Shown here piece by piece: positions 36,101-44,740 of a stretch of DNA of 64,000 nucleotides. This DNA is from CAZLDI01 sp964558415 (GTDB lineage Bacteria > Chloroflexota > Dehalococcoidia > SM23-28-2 > RBG-16-64-32): contig CAZLDI010000013.1 in the NCBI GenBank assembly GCA_964558415.1, forward strand, positions 34,194-98,193, read 5' to 3'. The position numbers were made by a program, and so were the translations under genes. Each line of letters starts with the position of its first letter. Within the stretch, counting starts at the first letter, position 1. The notes under the pieces are model-generated. The model searched no databases. It worked only from the letters and a program-made list of their open reading frames with translations, and was not told the origin of the DNA.

Positions 36101-36433
36101 GACCCGGGCCGTATAGTCGCCCGCGCCTCCGGCAAGAAAAAATGTCAACGCCATGCCGAAAAACTGCAGCGGCCCGTGGACCAGCGGAGTGTGATCGTAT
36201 CCCGCCCCCTGCAATATCTGGTACGAGTAATACGCATGCAGACTCTCATCGTGATGCAGCGCGCGCGAGTCCAAATCCCAGAACCGCATCCCAAAGGCCA
36301 CCGCGAGCAGCGTCAGGTAAACCGCGTTCTCCCAGGTGAGCGTCAGGTGCAGGTCAAGCAGGCTGCCGCGCCGTGCCGCGAGCGTACCGGCATCCACGGC
36401 AGGTCCTGCCAGGGGGCGAGCCAGTTCGCTCAT
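33176..36433 (-). CDS. Agl23-like membrane protein (GT39-type fold) fused to NHL-repeat beta-propeller
   Basis: 1085 residues; start ATG 36433, overlapping the stop of the preceding gene as ATGA (an upstream ATG at 36673 is not supported). The N-terminal 600 residues hold a dozen or more helices and open with the GT-C-type motif WDLDSRALHHDESLHAYYSY, then YDHTPLVHGPLQFF and FSPTLLYYSRFAREDVY. This pattern matches the family annotated as 'flippase activity-associated protein Agl23', best known from archaea. A soluble middle part is followed by five or six NHL repeats (GQFNQPSDVAIDKDGNIYVAD, shown by its FNQPSDVAID and NIYVADTWNHRIQKF elements) forming an outward-facing propeller. Probably part of a lipid-linked glycan or surface glycosylation path together with the next-door glycosyltransferase. 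Substrate unknown. Confidence 0.87.
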   Translation of the reverse strand: MSELARPLAGPAVDAGTLAARRGSLLDLHLTLTWENAVYLTLLAVAFGMRFWDLDSRALHHDESLHAYYSYQILQGAGYDHTPLVHGPLQFFGMALTFFLAGGAGDYTARVLPALFGVALVALPWLFRSYLGRGGALATAALIAFSPTLLYYSRFAREDVYAAVFTLGLVICLWRYLEEQRLKWLCGFAGMLALSFATKENTFVTVAILLLFLDLRVASELARAQGARGGRRAIYFIAFVAIGWVIAAVRPFAPGMARRLRFEGPSPAADALLVLGTLAGPQFAAGVELPFGAAGFEINTGAEERLVGIPTVMGLLAASAAVGLRWNGRGWLIAAAFFYVPYTLLFTSFFTNPEGFAGGIWESLDYWMSQHGVRRADQPDFYYLMFMPGYEFLSLIFAGPALLYYSLRGGVGSWVLTGVTVTALLAYFGADSFGGGSPVEALSVAGLPVAAVALFGAVRGTAFERFLVFWTAASLVAYSSFGEKMPWLNMHIALPTAILAGYAAGRVLSLLRPAADRDWQPAFRTAVRPVAAGVLIAVAAAALALAPGDSPWQAIQYAVVALALAGVLLAAPGLSRRAALPFLVLIAAAPLAFFSVRLAVLATYEHGNVPREFLFYTQTSPDVPDVRDRIERLAVSSGQGLGLRIQIDNSHTWPWGWYLRDYDNATYETMDGLFSPDPGAVLLVASANDVLTAGYRDAYQPATSYTVRWWFPEDEYRGAGRTANVADGFWDFARGLGEGVTWERWWSYFVHRNVTPIRSNGVLYVPREYAALEGNALAPGPAPTGQPTTAPTADLEGRIIIGTAGSGAGQMLNPAGAAVAADGHVFVIEMGNSRGQLFDPGGGLAGTLGAPGGDAGQFNQPSDVAIDKDGNIYVADTWNHRIQKFAPDFTFITSWGKPTRDLINPEPDELWGPRGIAVDADGNVWVTDTGTHRVRKFSGNGEPLASFGRRGAESGEFNEPVGIAVGADGAIYVADAGNARIQKFDKELKLAAVWPVESWADRSPLNKPQLELLPDGRLMATDGPHGRIMLIDREGLVVAQLDTVAEVPLFFPAGIAFDAERGYVYVTDGLAGHVRRFPFTDFALR

Positions 36434-38151
36434 ACTGTTGGTACGTAGATGCGCACTTCCAGAGGGTCGCGACTCCCGAAAGCCTCCCGGAAAATCAACC
36501 AGCGCCAGAGGCCGCGCGGCTTCAAGATCGCCTCCGGGTACCAGCCTTCGCCCAGTATCCAGGGATCCCCCAGCCCCACGAAGCTCCGGGGCCCCTCGTT
36601 GGCCCTGGCCACTACCAGCGGCGCTCCTTCTGTCGTACCACCGAACACCACCGGTAGATCCCGCATAGACCATCCTAATTCGTCAAGAAGGTCCGCCTGC
36701 ACAACGATCGTTCCCTCGCGCTCGTCGGAAAGAACCTCCAGCGTCTCGTGAAAGCTATCTACGCGCGGCGCGAGACGTCCGTCGACAGAGAACTCGGAGC
36801 CATTTCGAAACGCGACCGCCAGTGCTGAGTGCGCGAGAAACGCGCCGACGAGGAATGCGGCCGCGATGGTCGGTAGCACCAGACCGCGCGATCCGATCAG
36901 GACCATCGGCGCTATCAGGACGAAGACTGCGGCGCTCATCGCCACAACCGCGATCAACGGTTTCGCCGGTACGCCGTCGCCGTTCGCCCATTCGGTGAGC
37001 AGCAGCGCTGCGAGAACCGTGAGCGCCAGCGACGCTCCTACCGCCGGCCACCAGCGCTGTAGCGCGCGCAAGTCCACGCGTTCGATTGTCTGCTCAGCCG
37101 CGCAGCCGGCCGCGAAGGCGAGCGGCAGCAATAGGATCAGCAGTTGCCCCGCCTCGCGGCGTGTCACAAGTGCCAGCGTGAGAGCGGCTACCACGGTCCA
37201 TACGACCGTGAAGTGCTCGAACGAAGGATCGCCATCCGCTGTGCCCTTCCACCAGCGTGCTGCCAGCACGATGAAACCCGCTGTGCCCGCCAACAGCAGC
37301 GGCCAGTCATAGGCTAACAATAGCACTAGATGATACTCCGGCTCCCTCCCGTCACGCGACAACGCGAACATGTCCGTCCACAGACTCAATCCCGCCAGCC
37401 CCGGACGGTCCACTGATGTTCCGAAATGCGATATTCCCAGCAGCAGGGCCGTCGCTACTATCAGGGCCGAAGTCGCCCACTGGAGCGGGCTGCCCGCGAA
37501 GCTGCGCCAGGCCCGGCGGGCAATCGAACCACGTGCCAGACCGGCGTCGATCCCCGCGAACAGGATCACCGCCACTAACGCCGACGTCGCCACGGCGTCG
37601 GTCAACGGTGCTACCACGCCTGTCGCGACCAGCGGCAGTAGCAGAGCATGCCGAGGCCGCCTCAGATAAGCGCAGAACGACATCACTAGCAGGCAGGCCA
37701 CCAGAGTTCCCAGACTGAACGGCTCTGCCGATCTGGAGAACAACACGAAGAGAGGCGAAAGGCAGATAAGCCCGCCCGCCGCCAGGGCGCCGGTGCGTCC
37801 CAGCCACTCCCTGCCTAGCCAGATGACCGCAACCACCAACGCCCCGGCGAGCGCCGGCGCCAGCCGCGCCACCGTCTCGCTGTCCGGCAGGACGCGGAAC
37901 AAGTACGAGGTTCCAGCCGCTGCGAGATCGCCTTGCCATGTCTCAGGGATATCGCCACCGGCTACCCGAACCACGTCGATCGATCGCGCGCCTTCGTCGA
38001 AGGAGAACGCCGTCCCATCCAGGTCGACCAACCTGATGGCCGCCGCGACTGCGATGAGAAAGACCCAGGCAGCGGCCTCTACGCTGATATTGATGGCGGC
38101 TTGCTTCTCGGGCGTTGGCCTCGCAATGGTTGCGCCGGCGGGTTGCTCCAC
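36430..38151 (-). CDS. Polytopic membrane glycosyltransferase-like protein (GT39/GT-C type)
   Basis: 573 residues if started at the GTG at 38151, five bases after the ftsY stop; the longer frame to 38262 runs inside ftsY and adds an arginine/serine-rich tail that does not look native. The protein has about 11-12 helices. The first loop carries IRLVDLDGTAFSFDEGARSIDVV, whose D-(x)-E pair (FSFDEGA) matches the catalytic acidic motif of GT-C enzymes using polyprenyl-phosphate sugars. Overlaps the Agl23-like gene by ATGA, so the two are coupled and probably act in the same surface glycosylation step. The acceptor is unknown. Confidence 0.82.
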   Translation of the reverse strand: MEQPAGATIARPTPEKQAAINISVEAAAWVFLIAVAAAIRLVDLDGTAFSFDEGARSIDVVRVAGGDIPETWQGDLAAAGTSYLFRVLPDSETVARLAPALAGALVVAVIWLGREWLGRTGALAAGGLICLSPLFVLFSRSAEPFSLGTLVACLLVMSFCAYLRRPRHALLLPLVATGVVAPLTDAVATSALVAVILFAGIDAGLARGSIARRAWRSFAGSPLQWATSALIVATALLLGISHFGTSVDRPGLAGLSLWTDMFALSRDGREPEYHLVLLLAYDWPLLLAGTAGFIVLAARWWKGTADGDPSFEHFTVVWTVVAALTLALVTRREAGQLLILLLPLAFAAGCAAEQTIERVDLRALQRWWPAVGASLALTVLAALLLTEWANGDGVPAKPLIAVVAMSAAVFVLIAPMVLIGSRGLVLPTIAAAFLVGAFLAHSALAVAFRNGSEFSVDGRLAPRVDSFHETLEVLSDEREGTIVVQADLLDELGWSMRDLPVVFGGTTEGAPLVVARANEGPRSFVGLGDPWILGEGWYPEAILKPRGLWRWLIFREAFGSRDPLEVRIYVPTV

Positions 38152-38155
38152 TTGG

Positions 38156-39202
38156 CTACGGCGCGAACAGCGCTTCCACGAACTCCCGTGGCTCGAATCG
38201 CGCCAGGTCCTGTGGCCTCTCGCCGGTTCCCACGAATCGCACCGGCACTCGCAACTGGTCACAGATCGAGAAGATCACTCCCCCCTTTGCGGTACCGTCC
38301 AGCTTGGCCAGCAGAATCCCGGTCACGCCCACCGCCTCCGTAAAGTATTTAGCCTGGTGCATGGCATTCTGTCCCGTCGTGGCGTCCAGCACCAGCAGCA
38401 CCTCGTGCGGCGCGTCCGGGAACTTACGCTGGATGATCCGGTTGACCTTCCGCAGCTCCTCCATCAGGTTCGCCTTCGTGTGCAGGCGCCCAGCCGTATC
38501 CACGATCACAACGTCTGCGTCGCGACTCTCCGCAGCGGATAGCGCGTCAAACACCACCGCCCCCGGGTCCGCTCCCTGCTGGTGCGCGACGACATCGACG
38601 CCGGCCGCCTGTCCCCATTTCTTCAGCTGATCGATGGCTGCGGCGCGGAACGTGTCGGCAGCCGCGAGCACCAGCTTCTTTCCCTCCGCCTTGTACGCGT
38701 GCGCCATCTTGCCGATGCTCGTCGTCTTACCGGTGCCGTTAACGCCGACTACCAGCACGATCGCTGGCCGTGGAAGTGCGCTGGCCTGTCCGTTACGCTG
38801 CCAAATGCGCCCGCGCCCGGTGTCCACCTCCAGCGTGGCGATCAGGTCCTCCTTCAGGATTCCCAGCGCCTCCTCGGGGTCCTTAACCCCCTGGCGCTTC
38901 ACCTTCTCCCGGACGTCATCGATGACCTTGATCGTCGTTGATGCCCCGGTGTCAGCAGAGACCAGCGTCTCCTCCAGTTCCTCCCACAACTCGTCGCTCA
39001 ACCCTCGCCGGAACATCCCGCCGATCCGGCTGAACCACGTGCGCCGTGTGCGCTCCGCCGCCTCCTCTACGGAATGAGCCGCATCTTCCCCCTCCTCAGC
39101 GCCGGCTCCCGTCGTCTCGTCGAGGTCGTTGGATGGCGCCGCGTCCATCGGCGAGGTGGATTCCTCTGCTACCTCCTGCTTACGTCTGAAGAAGCGCGTC
39201 AC
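38156..39202 (-). CDS. ftsY: Signal recognition particle receptor FtsY
   Basis: 348 residues, GTG start at 39202. A short acidic A-domain (residues 15-50) precedes the N-domain helical bundle and the SRP-GTPase G-domain: G1 GVNGTGKTT at 153-161, DTFRAAAIDQL, DTAGRLHTKANLMEEL, the TKLD-equivalent LAKLDGTAKGG and GTGERPQDL. It pairs with Ffh on the SRP RNA (encoded at 56.6 kb) to dock ribosomes at the membrane. The rnc-smc-ftsY order is conserved in many bacteria; here two extra genes lie between smc and ftsY. Confidence 0.97.
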   Translation of the reverse strand: MTRFFRRKQEVAEESTSPMDAAPSNDLDETTGAGAEEGEDAAHSVEEAAERTRRTWFSRIGGMFRRGLSDELWEELEETLVSADTGASTTIKVIDDVREKVKRQGVKDPEEALGILKEDLIATLEVDTGRGRIWQRNGQASALPRPAIVLVVGVNGTGKTTSIGKMAHAYKAEGKKLVLAAADTFRAAAIDQLKKWGQAAGVDVVAHQQGADPGAVVFDALSAAESRDADVVIVDTAGRLHTKANLMEELRKVNRIIQRKFPDAPHEVLLVLDATTGQNAMHQAKYFTEAVGVTGILLAKLDGTAKGGVIFSICDQLRVPVRFVGTGERPQDLARFEPREFVEALFAP

Positions 39203-39278
39203 GCTATCGATGATAGGGGCGCGTCAGCGGTGCGGGCAAGCGAAAGAGCAAGTTTGGGAGGCCCAGACGACAGCCGGC

Positions 39279-40124
39279 TCATTCGCCGACCACGAAGCTC
39301 GCCCCTTCGGCGCCTATCACCAGGTCGAACGACCCGCCCCTGGTTTCGCGCGCCTCTGCGGTCATGCGCTCCAGCGTGTCGTCATCGTGCGCAGGGTCGT
39401 GATGAAAAGTGACCAATCGCTTCACTGCCGTCATCTCCGCAAAAGCGAACGTCTGCGCGAGTGTGCTGTGCCCCCAACCCACGTGCGCGAGATACTCCGC
39501 CTCGTTGTATTGGGCGTCGTGGATCAGCAGGTCCGCGCCCACCGCGAGATTGAAGCCCGATGTCCAGTCCGCTTCGAGGGGAAACCTGGAAACGCCAAGC
39601 GCAGGCTCGTGGTCCCCCAGATATGACATCGTTCGCCCGCCTTCGCTGATCCGGTAGCCCAGCGTCGGACCCGGGTGACAGACCAGCGCCGCGCGGATCC
39701 GCAGTCCGTTCAGGTCGAAGTCCCCAAGCGGAGCGTCATGCAGCGTCAGCTTGCAGGGCAGGTCACGGATGCGTACGGGGAAAAGAGGCGGAGACAGGTA
39801 TCTCGCGAGCCGGTCGCGCAGGTGCTGTGTGGTGGACGGCGGACCCCAAAGGTGTACCTCCAACCCCGGCGTGTAGAGTGGCCCGAAGAATCCCAGCCCC
39901 TGGATGTGGTCCATATGCAGGTGCGTCAGCAGCACGTCCACCCGTTCCGTCTGCGGTCCCACCGTCCGCCCGAGCGGACGGATACCCGTGCCGGCGTCCA
40001 GCACCAGCAGGTGCCTCGGGTTGGACGAGCGCACCTCCACGCACGCCGTGTTGCCTCCGTACCTCGTCGTGTCCGGCCCCGGGCTGGCAAGCGAGCCGCG
40101 GGTTCCCCAGAGCGTGACCTTCAC
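39279..40124 (-). CDS. Metallo-beta-lactamase-fold hydrolase
   Basis: 281 residues. The start is the GTG at 40124, overlapping the stop of the PAS gene (GTGA) and preceded by GGGAGG; this gives the typical N-terminus VKVTLWGTRGSLASPG. The metal motif is LLTHLHMDHIQG (HxHxDH), with later ligands in FHHDPAHDDD and the Asp of YLGDHEP. The WGTRGS(L/I) start with RYGGNTACVEV marks the RNase Z/PhnP-like subgroup that acts on phosphodiesters; proteins of this kind often follow sensor domains as signalling hydrolases. The coupling to a two-PAS protein suggests a signalling role. Confidence 0.88.
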   Translation of the reverse strand: MKVTLWGTRGSLASPGPDTTRYGGNTACVEVRSSNPRHLLVLDAGTGIRPLGRTVGPQTERVDVLLTHLHMDHIQGLGFFGPLYTPGLEVHLWGPPSTTQHLRDRLARYLSPPLFPVRIRDLPCKLTLHDAPLGDFDLNGLRIRAALVCHPGPTLGYRISEGGRTMSYLGDHEPALGVSRFPLEADWTSGFNLAVGADLLIHDAQYNEAEYLAHVGWGHSTLAQTFAFAEMTAVKRLVTFHHDPAHDDDTLERMTAEARETRGGSFDLVIGAEGASFVVGE

Positions 40125-41044
40125 TCGCCCCGACCTCCCGATTGCCTCTGCGCAGCGGCCGGGCCCCGTGCAACCCAGAAGATCGCTACCGCGCCGAGCA
40201 TCCGTCCCCCCTGTCCCTCCACCGGAAACGCCGTCACCTCCGCGGTCGTCGTTACGCCCTCCAGCGAAGTGAATCCTATGCGCCCGTGGGCCGGCCGCCG
40301 CTCCTTGATCGCCTTGCCCAGCGGCATCTCGTCCGCGCTCAGCGGCCGCCCGTCCTCGGCGGTCGTGTGGAACATCGTCGGGATCTTTTCGAGATTGATA
40401 TCCAGTCCCTCCTCCCACGTGCGGCCGAGCAACACCTCCGCCGGCCGGTTGTAGTACAGCAGACACCCCGCCCCGTCCATAAGCCAGACCGGCGTGCTCA
40501 GATAGCTCGCCCACTGCCGCGTCAGAATCAGCTCCATCTCTTTCTGCTGCCCCAGGCTTTCCGGCTCCTCGCACAACTCGAAATCTCCCGCCTGTCCGGC
40601 CGAGAACGATAGCCCGGCATTAGGATGGCTTGGATCACCGTCGTCGATCTCCCAGATCAGCGCCACTGCACCCAGGTGTCGCCCGCTTTCGCCTTGCAGC
40701 GGAAATGAGGTCATCTCCGCGCGGTGCTGGACACCGTCAAGGCCGCGGAACTGTCCTCTTGCATGCGCAGGGCTGCGCCGCCGCAACGCTCTCGCCATCG
40801 GATACGCGCCCATCACGATCGGCTCACCTGACTCCGTCGTGATCTGAAAGATATCGGCGAGCTCGCTCAGAGGCATCTCGCCGGCCTCGTCGAACCGCCG
40901 TCCCAACAGAGCCTCGGCTGGCTCGTTGTAGTACATCAGGCTCTCGTCCTCGCCGGCCACGGCTATTGGCAAGCTCAGACAGCTTGCCCACTGGCGCGCC
41001 AGGACGATCTCAATCGGCGGATCAGGCATCTTTTCGGTCACCAC
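40121..41044 (-). CDS. Tandem PAS-domain protein
   Basis: 307 residues composed of two homologous halves. Each opens with (A/T)RQWASxLS, then (M/L)(Y/L)YN(E/R)PAE(A/V)LLGR, and ends with GGRxLGAVA(L/I)xW-like strands, so it is an internal duplication of a PAS domain of about 140 residues. There is no output domain. The stop overlaps the start of the hydrolase gene, so the two proteins are probably made together, and the hydrolase may be the output. Starts at GTG 41044 or 41041, or ATG 41029; the choice is open. No membrane segment. Confidence 0.85.
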   Translation of the reverse strand: MVTEKMPDPPIEIVLARQWASCLSLPIAVAGEDESLMYYNEPAEALLGRRFDEAGEMPLSELADIFQITTESGEPIVMGAYPMARALRRRSPAHARGQFRGLDGVQHRAEMTSFPLQGESGRHLGAVALIWEIDDGDPSHPNAGLSFSAGQAGDFELCEEPESLGQQKEMELILTRQWASYLSTPVWLMDGAGCLLYYNRPAEVLLGRTWEEGLDINLEKIPTMFHTTAEDGRPLSADEMPLGKAIKERRPAHGRIGFTSLEGVTTTAEVTAFPVEGQGGRMLGAVAIFWVARGPAAAQRQSGGRGE

Positions 41045-41098
41045 CCGGGCTCACACTGCGCCCGTGACCGCGATTGTACCCGAATCGCTGCGTCTCTG

Positions 41099-44000
41099 TC
41101 AGTTGCTCCGCGCCGCCGCGCTCGCCCCAATGTCCCCTAGCCGCATCGAAAGCACGCGTGACGCTCCGTCCGGCGCCATCGAGATCCCGTAGATGTTGTC
41201 CGCCACTTCAATCGTCCGCCGGTTGTGCGTAATCACGATGAATTGCGTCTTGCGCGACAGCTCCCGCAGCGCCGACACAAAGCGCCCCACGTTCGCCTCG
41301 TCCAGCATCGCGTCCACCTCGTCCAGCACGCAGAACGGCGACGGGTTCACGTGCAATAGCGAGAACAGGAGCGAGACCGCAGTCAGAGCCTTCTCCCCGC
41401 CGGAAAGCTGCGCCAGACTCTGCGTCCGCTTCCCGGGTGGCTGCGCTTCTATCTCCACGCCGGATTCGGACGGGTGCTTCGGGTCGCTCAGCCGCAGCTT
41501 ACCGTGACCCCCGCCGAAGAACGCCTTGAAGTACTGCTCGAATGCACGTGCAACCTGCGCGAACGTCGAATCAAAGCGCTTGTGCAGCAGGCCCGTCAGT
41601 TCCCTGATCGCGTGGCGTAGCGAGTCCTCCGCCTTCTCCAGGTCGGCGGTCTGGCCCGTCAAAAAATCTAGCCGCTCTCGTAGCGACTCGTAGTCCTCTC
41701 GGGCTTCAACGTTAACCGCGCCCAGGCTGCGGATCTGGGTCCGCAGTCGGTCGATCTCCTTCCCCAGTACCCCCGGGTCCACCGCCGCGCCTCCGGACAT
41801 CGGGCGCAGTCCGCCCGCGCCCTGTTCCGGCCCGTCCGCGGCCAGCCACAATGGTATCGGCGCTTGCGGCGCCTGCGTCTGTCGCACGTCGCCTTCAGGG
41901 GTCAAGGTCAGTCCATCTTCCTCAATATGCGCGCGAAGGTTGTCGACCTCCGTCTGCCAGCGCCTTACCTCAGCCTCAGATGCCAGGGCCTGCCTTTCCG
42001 CATCGAACATTCGGTTCTGGCAAGACAGCACCTGGGCGTGCAGATCCCGTCCCCGCGCCTCAAGATGATGCGCCCCCTCCTCCCCCGGTAGCCCCGCCCG
42101 CAGAAGAGAGTCCAGTTGGGACTGAGCCCCGGCCATTTCGACCTCATCCATCTCCACCGCCCGGCTCAGCGCGCCGGTCTCCGTCGTAATCCGCTCTAGC
42201 TGCTCTGCCTTCGCCGCGCCCTGCGCCGCCAGACGCGATAGCGCCGCCTCTGCTGCCTCTCGCTCTACCGACAGCGACCTGTAGCGTCCGTCCACCTGGG
42301 CCAGCGCGTCCGCCGCCTCGCTCGCGCCCTCCGTCAGCGCCTTCCGCTGTTCCCGTACCATCGCGGTTGCGCGGTCCATGTGCCCCGCGGCGTCGATCGC
42401 CTCCTGGGCCTGGAACAACATCCCCGCGCGCTCCTCCTCTAGGCGCTCCGCCTCCACCTGGAACCCCCGCTGTTGTTCGCGCAGCCCCGCTCGAGATCCC
42501 ATCAGCCCCCGCAGTTCGCCGCGGAGCTGCGCCAGCGTCTGCTGTCGCTGCGCCAGCGAATCCTGTAGGTGCAGTCGCTTGTCCAGCGCCTCATCCGCAT
42601 CTCTCGATAGCGCCGCCAGCGCCGAATCCTTCTCCCGGACGTTCGCCCGCAGTACCTCGGCCTCCCGCTCCGCGATCTCGAGGGACCGGCGCACTCGCTC
42701 CATCTCCTTCGGCAGCGCCTCAATGTCCCTTTCGTAACCCAGCACGAACGGCCGGCTTGCCTGCGGCAGGCCGCCGCTTATCGAGCCGCCTTGATGGAAC
42801 ACTATCCCGTCCATCGTGACAACGTTTCCCAGACCGCGCCGCATCAACCGCACCCCGACGCTCGCGTCCTGGACCACGATCGTTCGTCCCAGTAGTACAT
42901 TGATCAGCTTCTCGTACTTCGGGGGGTACTTAACAAGCTTTGCCGCGACACCCAACACCCCCTTCTCCTTCATCAGGTTCAGCGGGTACACCTGCCGCAG
43001 CGCGTCCAGCGGTAGGGCGATCGCACGCGCTCCGCGTTGCTGCGCGAGCAACTGAATGGCAGCCATCGCCTGGGGGTGACGGTCGAAGATATGCGCCTCC
43101 AGCTGATCGCCCAGCGCCGCGGCGATGGCGTCCTCCATCCCCTTCGGAACGCGAATGATTTCGAATACCGTAGCTACCGCGCCCTCGATCGAAACCGCCT
43201 CTCCTTCATCGTTCGCCTGTAGCTGCTTCTGCGCGTCAGTCAAGACGTCCAGGCGGGCTGTCATCGCTTCCAGCTTGGCGAGTCGCGCATTCTGGTCTGC
43301 TTCCAGGCGTGCCAGGTTGCCCCTCACGGCACCAACCTCTGCCTCCAGCACTTGTCGCCGGCCCGCCGTGCGCGCCACCTCGGCCACCAGCTGGCTCTCC
43401 TGCGTCCGCAGGCTCTGTAGCACTCGCAGCTGTTCCGCCATCTGGTTCACCGTCGACCGCCGGCGCGTCTCCAGCTTCGCCGCCTCACGCTCGACATTCC
43501 TTGCGGCTTCCGCAAGCTTGCGAATGCGCGCCGTGTGCTCCGCCGCAGCCACTTCCAGCCGCTTCGCCCGCGCCTGCGCGTCCGCCACGTGCCCGTGCGC
43601 CTCCCGCATCTCGTGGTCCTGCGCCGCAAGCTCCGCCTGACGCGCTTCCACCACTTCCCGCGCTTCCCCCACCTGCTCTTCGAGTTTCGAGCGGTCGTCG
43701 TCGTGAGAAGCCACGACCTTCGCCAGGCGCACTCGCTCTGCCTCGACGCCGCTGGACTCGTCCTCCAGCTCCCGACTCCTCGCTTCCAGGATGGACCGTC
43801 GCTCCTTCGCAACGGCCGCCCGGCGCTCGCTGTCCCGCACCTGCTCGCTCAGCCGGTCTCGCTCTGCTGATACTGACGCGATAGCCTCGCGGTGTTCTTC
43901 CAGCTGAGCGGAGACGTCCGCCATCTCGCGCTTGCACGTCTCCAGCGCGATCCTCGTCTGCGTGACATCCGCCTGCGACTGATCGTATCCCGCCCGCGCG

Positions 44001-44728
44001 ACGATCAGTGCCTCCTGCGCAGCGCTCCACCGCTGCTCGTAGTAGACTTCCAGCGCCTGCTTGAGCTCCTGCGAAAGACGGCCGTGCTCAACCGCCCGCC
44101 GCGCCTGCCGCTCCAACTGCGAAACGCGCGGCGCTATCTCCTTGATCAGCAGGCGGACGCGCTCCACGTTTTCGTGAGTCGCGGCCAGCCGTCCCTCCGC
44201 CTCCTCGATCTTCAAGCGGTACCGCTGGATGTCCGCCGCCTCCTCTATCAACAGGCGCCGCTCATCCGCGCGAAGGTTGAGTATATTCTCTACCAGCCCC
44301 TGGCCGATGATCGCGTAAGAGCTCTGGCTGGCGGCTGCCTTCATGAACAGTGTTTGCAGCTCCCTCAGCCGCACTTTCTTTCCGTTGATCACATAGTCGC
44401 TCTCGCCGGATCGGTACCCGCGGCGCGCGATCGACACTTCACCCACATCAATCGGCAACCAGCGGTCGCTATTGTCGAGAGTCATCGTGACCTCGACCTT
44501 CTCAGAGCGTGCCCGATTGCCTGATCCTGCGTAGATTATGTCCTCTAACTTGCGCGCTCGCATCAGCCGGCCGGACTGCTCGCCCAACACCCAGCGAAGA
44601 GCATCGGCGACGTTGGACTTGCCGGAACCGTTGGGCCCGACGATAGCGGTCATCCCGTCGCCGAACTCAAACGTGGTGCGCGCCGCGAAACTCTTGAAGC
44701 CGGCAACGTCTAGGCGCTTCAGGTACAA
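41099..44728 (-). CDS. smc: Chromosome segregation ATPase SMC
   Basis: 1209 residues. TTG start at 44728; its AGGAG binding site overlaps the rnc stop (TAGGAG), so translation is linked. N-terminal head with Walker A GPNGSGKSN at 31-39 and YAIIGQGLVENIL; two long coiled coils; hinge around residues 515-690 with FDRHPQAMAAIQLL and AIALPLDALRQVYPL; C-terminal head with signature LSGGEKALTAVSLLF, Walker B FCVLDEVDAMLDEANVGRF and ITHNRRTIEVAD. Forms the DNA-bridging ring with ScpA/ScpB (not in the window). Confidence 0.98.
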   Translation of the reverse strand: MYLKRLDVAGFKSFAARTTFEFGDGMTAIVGPNGSGKSNVADALRWVLGEQSGRLMRARKLEDIIYAGSGNRARSEKVEVTMTLDNSDRWLPIDVGEVSIARRGYRSGESDYVINGKKVRLRELQTLFMKAAASQSSYAIIGQGLVENILNLRADERRLLIEEAADIQRYRLKIEEAEGRLAATHENVERVRLLIKEIAPRVSQLERQARRAVEHGRLSQELKQALEVYYEQRWSAAQEALIVARAGYDQSQADVTQTRIALETCKREMADVSAQLEEHREAIASVSAERDRLSEQVRDSERRAAVAKERRSILEARSRELEDESSGVEAERVRLAKVVASHDDDRSKLEEQVGEAREVVEARQAELAAQDHEMREAHGHVADAQARAKRLEVAAAEHTARIRKLAEAARNVEREAAKLETRRRSTVNQMAEQLRVLQSLRTQESQLVAEVARTAGRRQVLEAEVGAVRGNLARLEADQNARLAKLEAMTARLDVLTDAQKQLQANDEGEAVSIEGAVATVFEIIRVPKGMEDAIAAALGDQLEAHIFDRHPQAMAAIQLLAQQRGARAIALPLDALRQVYPLNLMKEKGVLGVAAKLVKYPPKYEKLINVLLGRTIVVQDASVGVRLMRRGLGNVVTMDGIVFHQGGSISGGLPQASRPFVLGYERDIEALPKEMERVRRSLEIAEREAEVLRANVREKDSALAALSRDADEALDKRLHLQDSLAQRQQTLAQLRGELRGLMGSRAGLREQQRGFQVEAERLEEERAGMLFQAQEAIDAAGHMDRATAMVREQRKALTEGASEAADALAQVDGRYRSLSVEREAAEAALSRLAAQGAAKAEQLERITTETGALSRAVEMDEVEMAGAQSQLDSLLRAGLPGEEGAHHLEARGRDLHAQVLSCQNRMFDAERQALASEAEVRRWQTEVDNLRAHIEEDGLTLTPEGDVRQTQAPQAPIPLWLAADGPEQGAGGLRPMSGGAAVDPGVLGKEIDRLRTQIRSLGAVNVEAREDYESLRERLDFLTGQTADLEKAEDSLRHAIRELTGLLHKRFDSTFAQVARAFEQYFKAFFGGGHGKLRLSDPKHPSESGVEIEAQPPGKRTQSLAQLSGGEKALTAVSLLFSLLHVNPSPFCVLDEVDAMLDEANVGRFVSALRELSRKTQFIVITHNRRTIEVADNIYGISMAPDGASRVLSMRLGDIGASAAARSN

Positions 44729-44740
44729 AGCGTTGAACTC

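Noticed and set aside
36434..36673. 80-residue N-terminal extension of the Agl23-like protein
   Set aside because: It is an Arg/Gly-rich shadow of the preceding gene. The ATGA overlap at 36433 gives a better start.
38152..38262. N-terminal extension of the glycosyltransferase into ftsY
   Set aside because: It is a Ser/Arg/Cys-rich shadow of the ftsY end. The GTG five bases after the ftsY stop is a more natural start.
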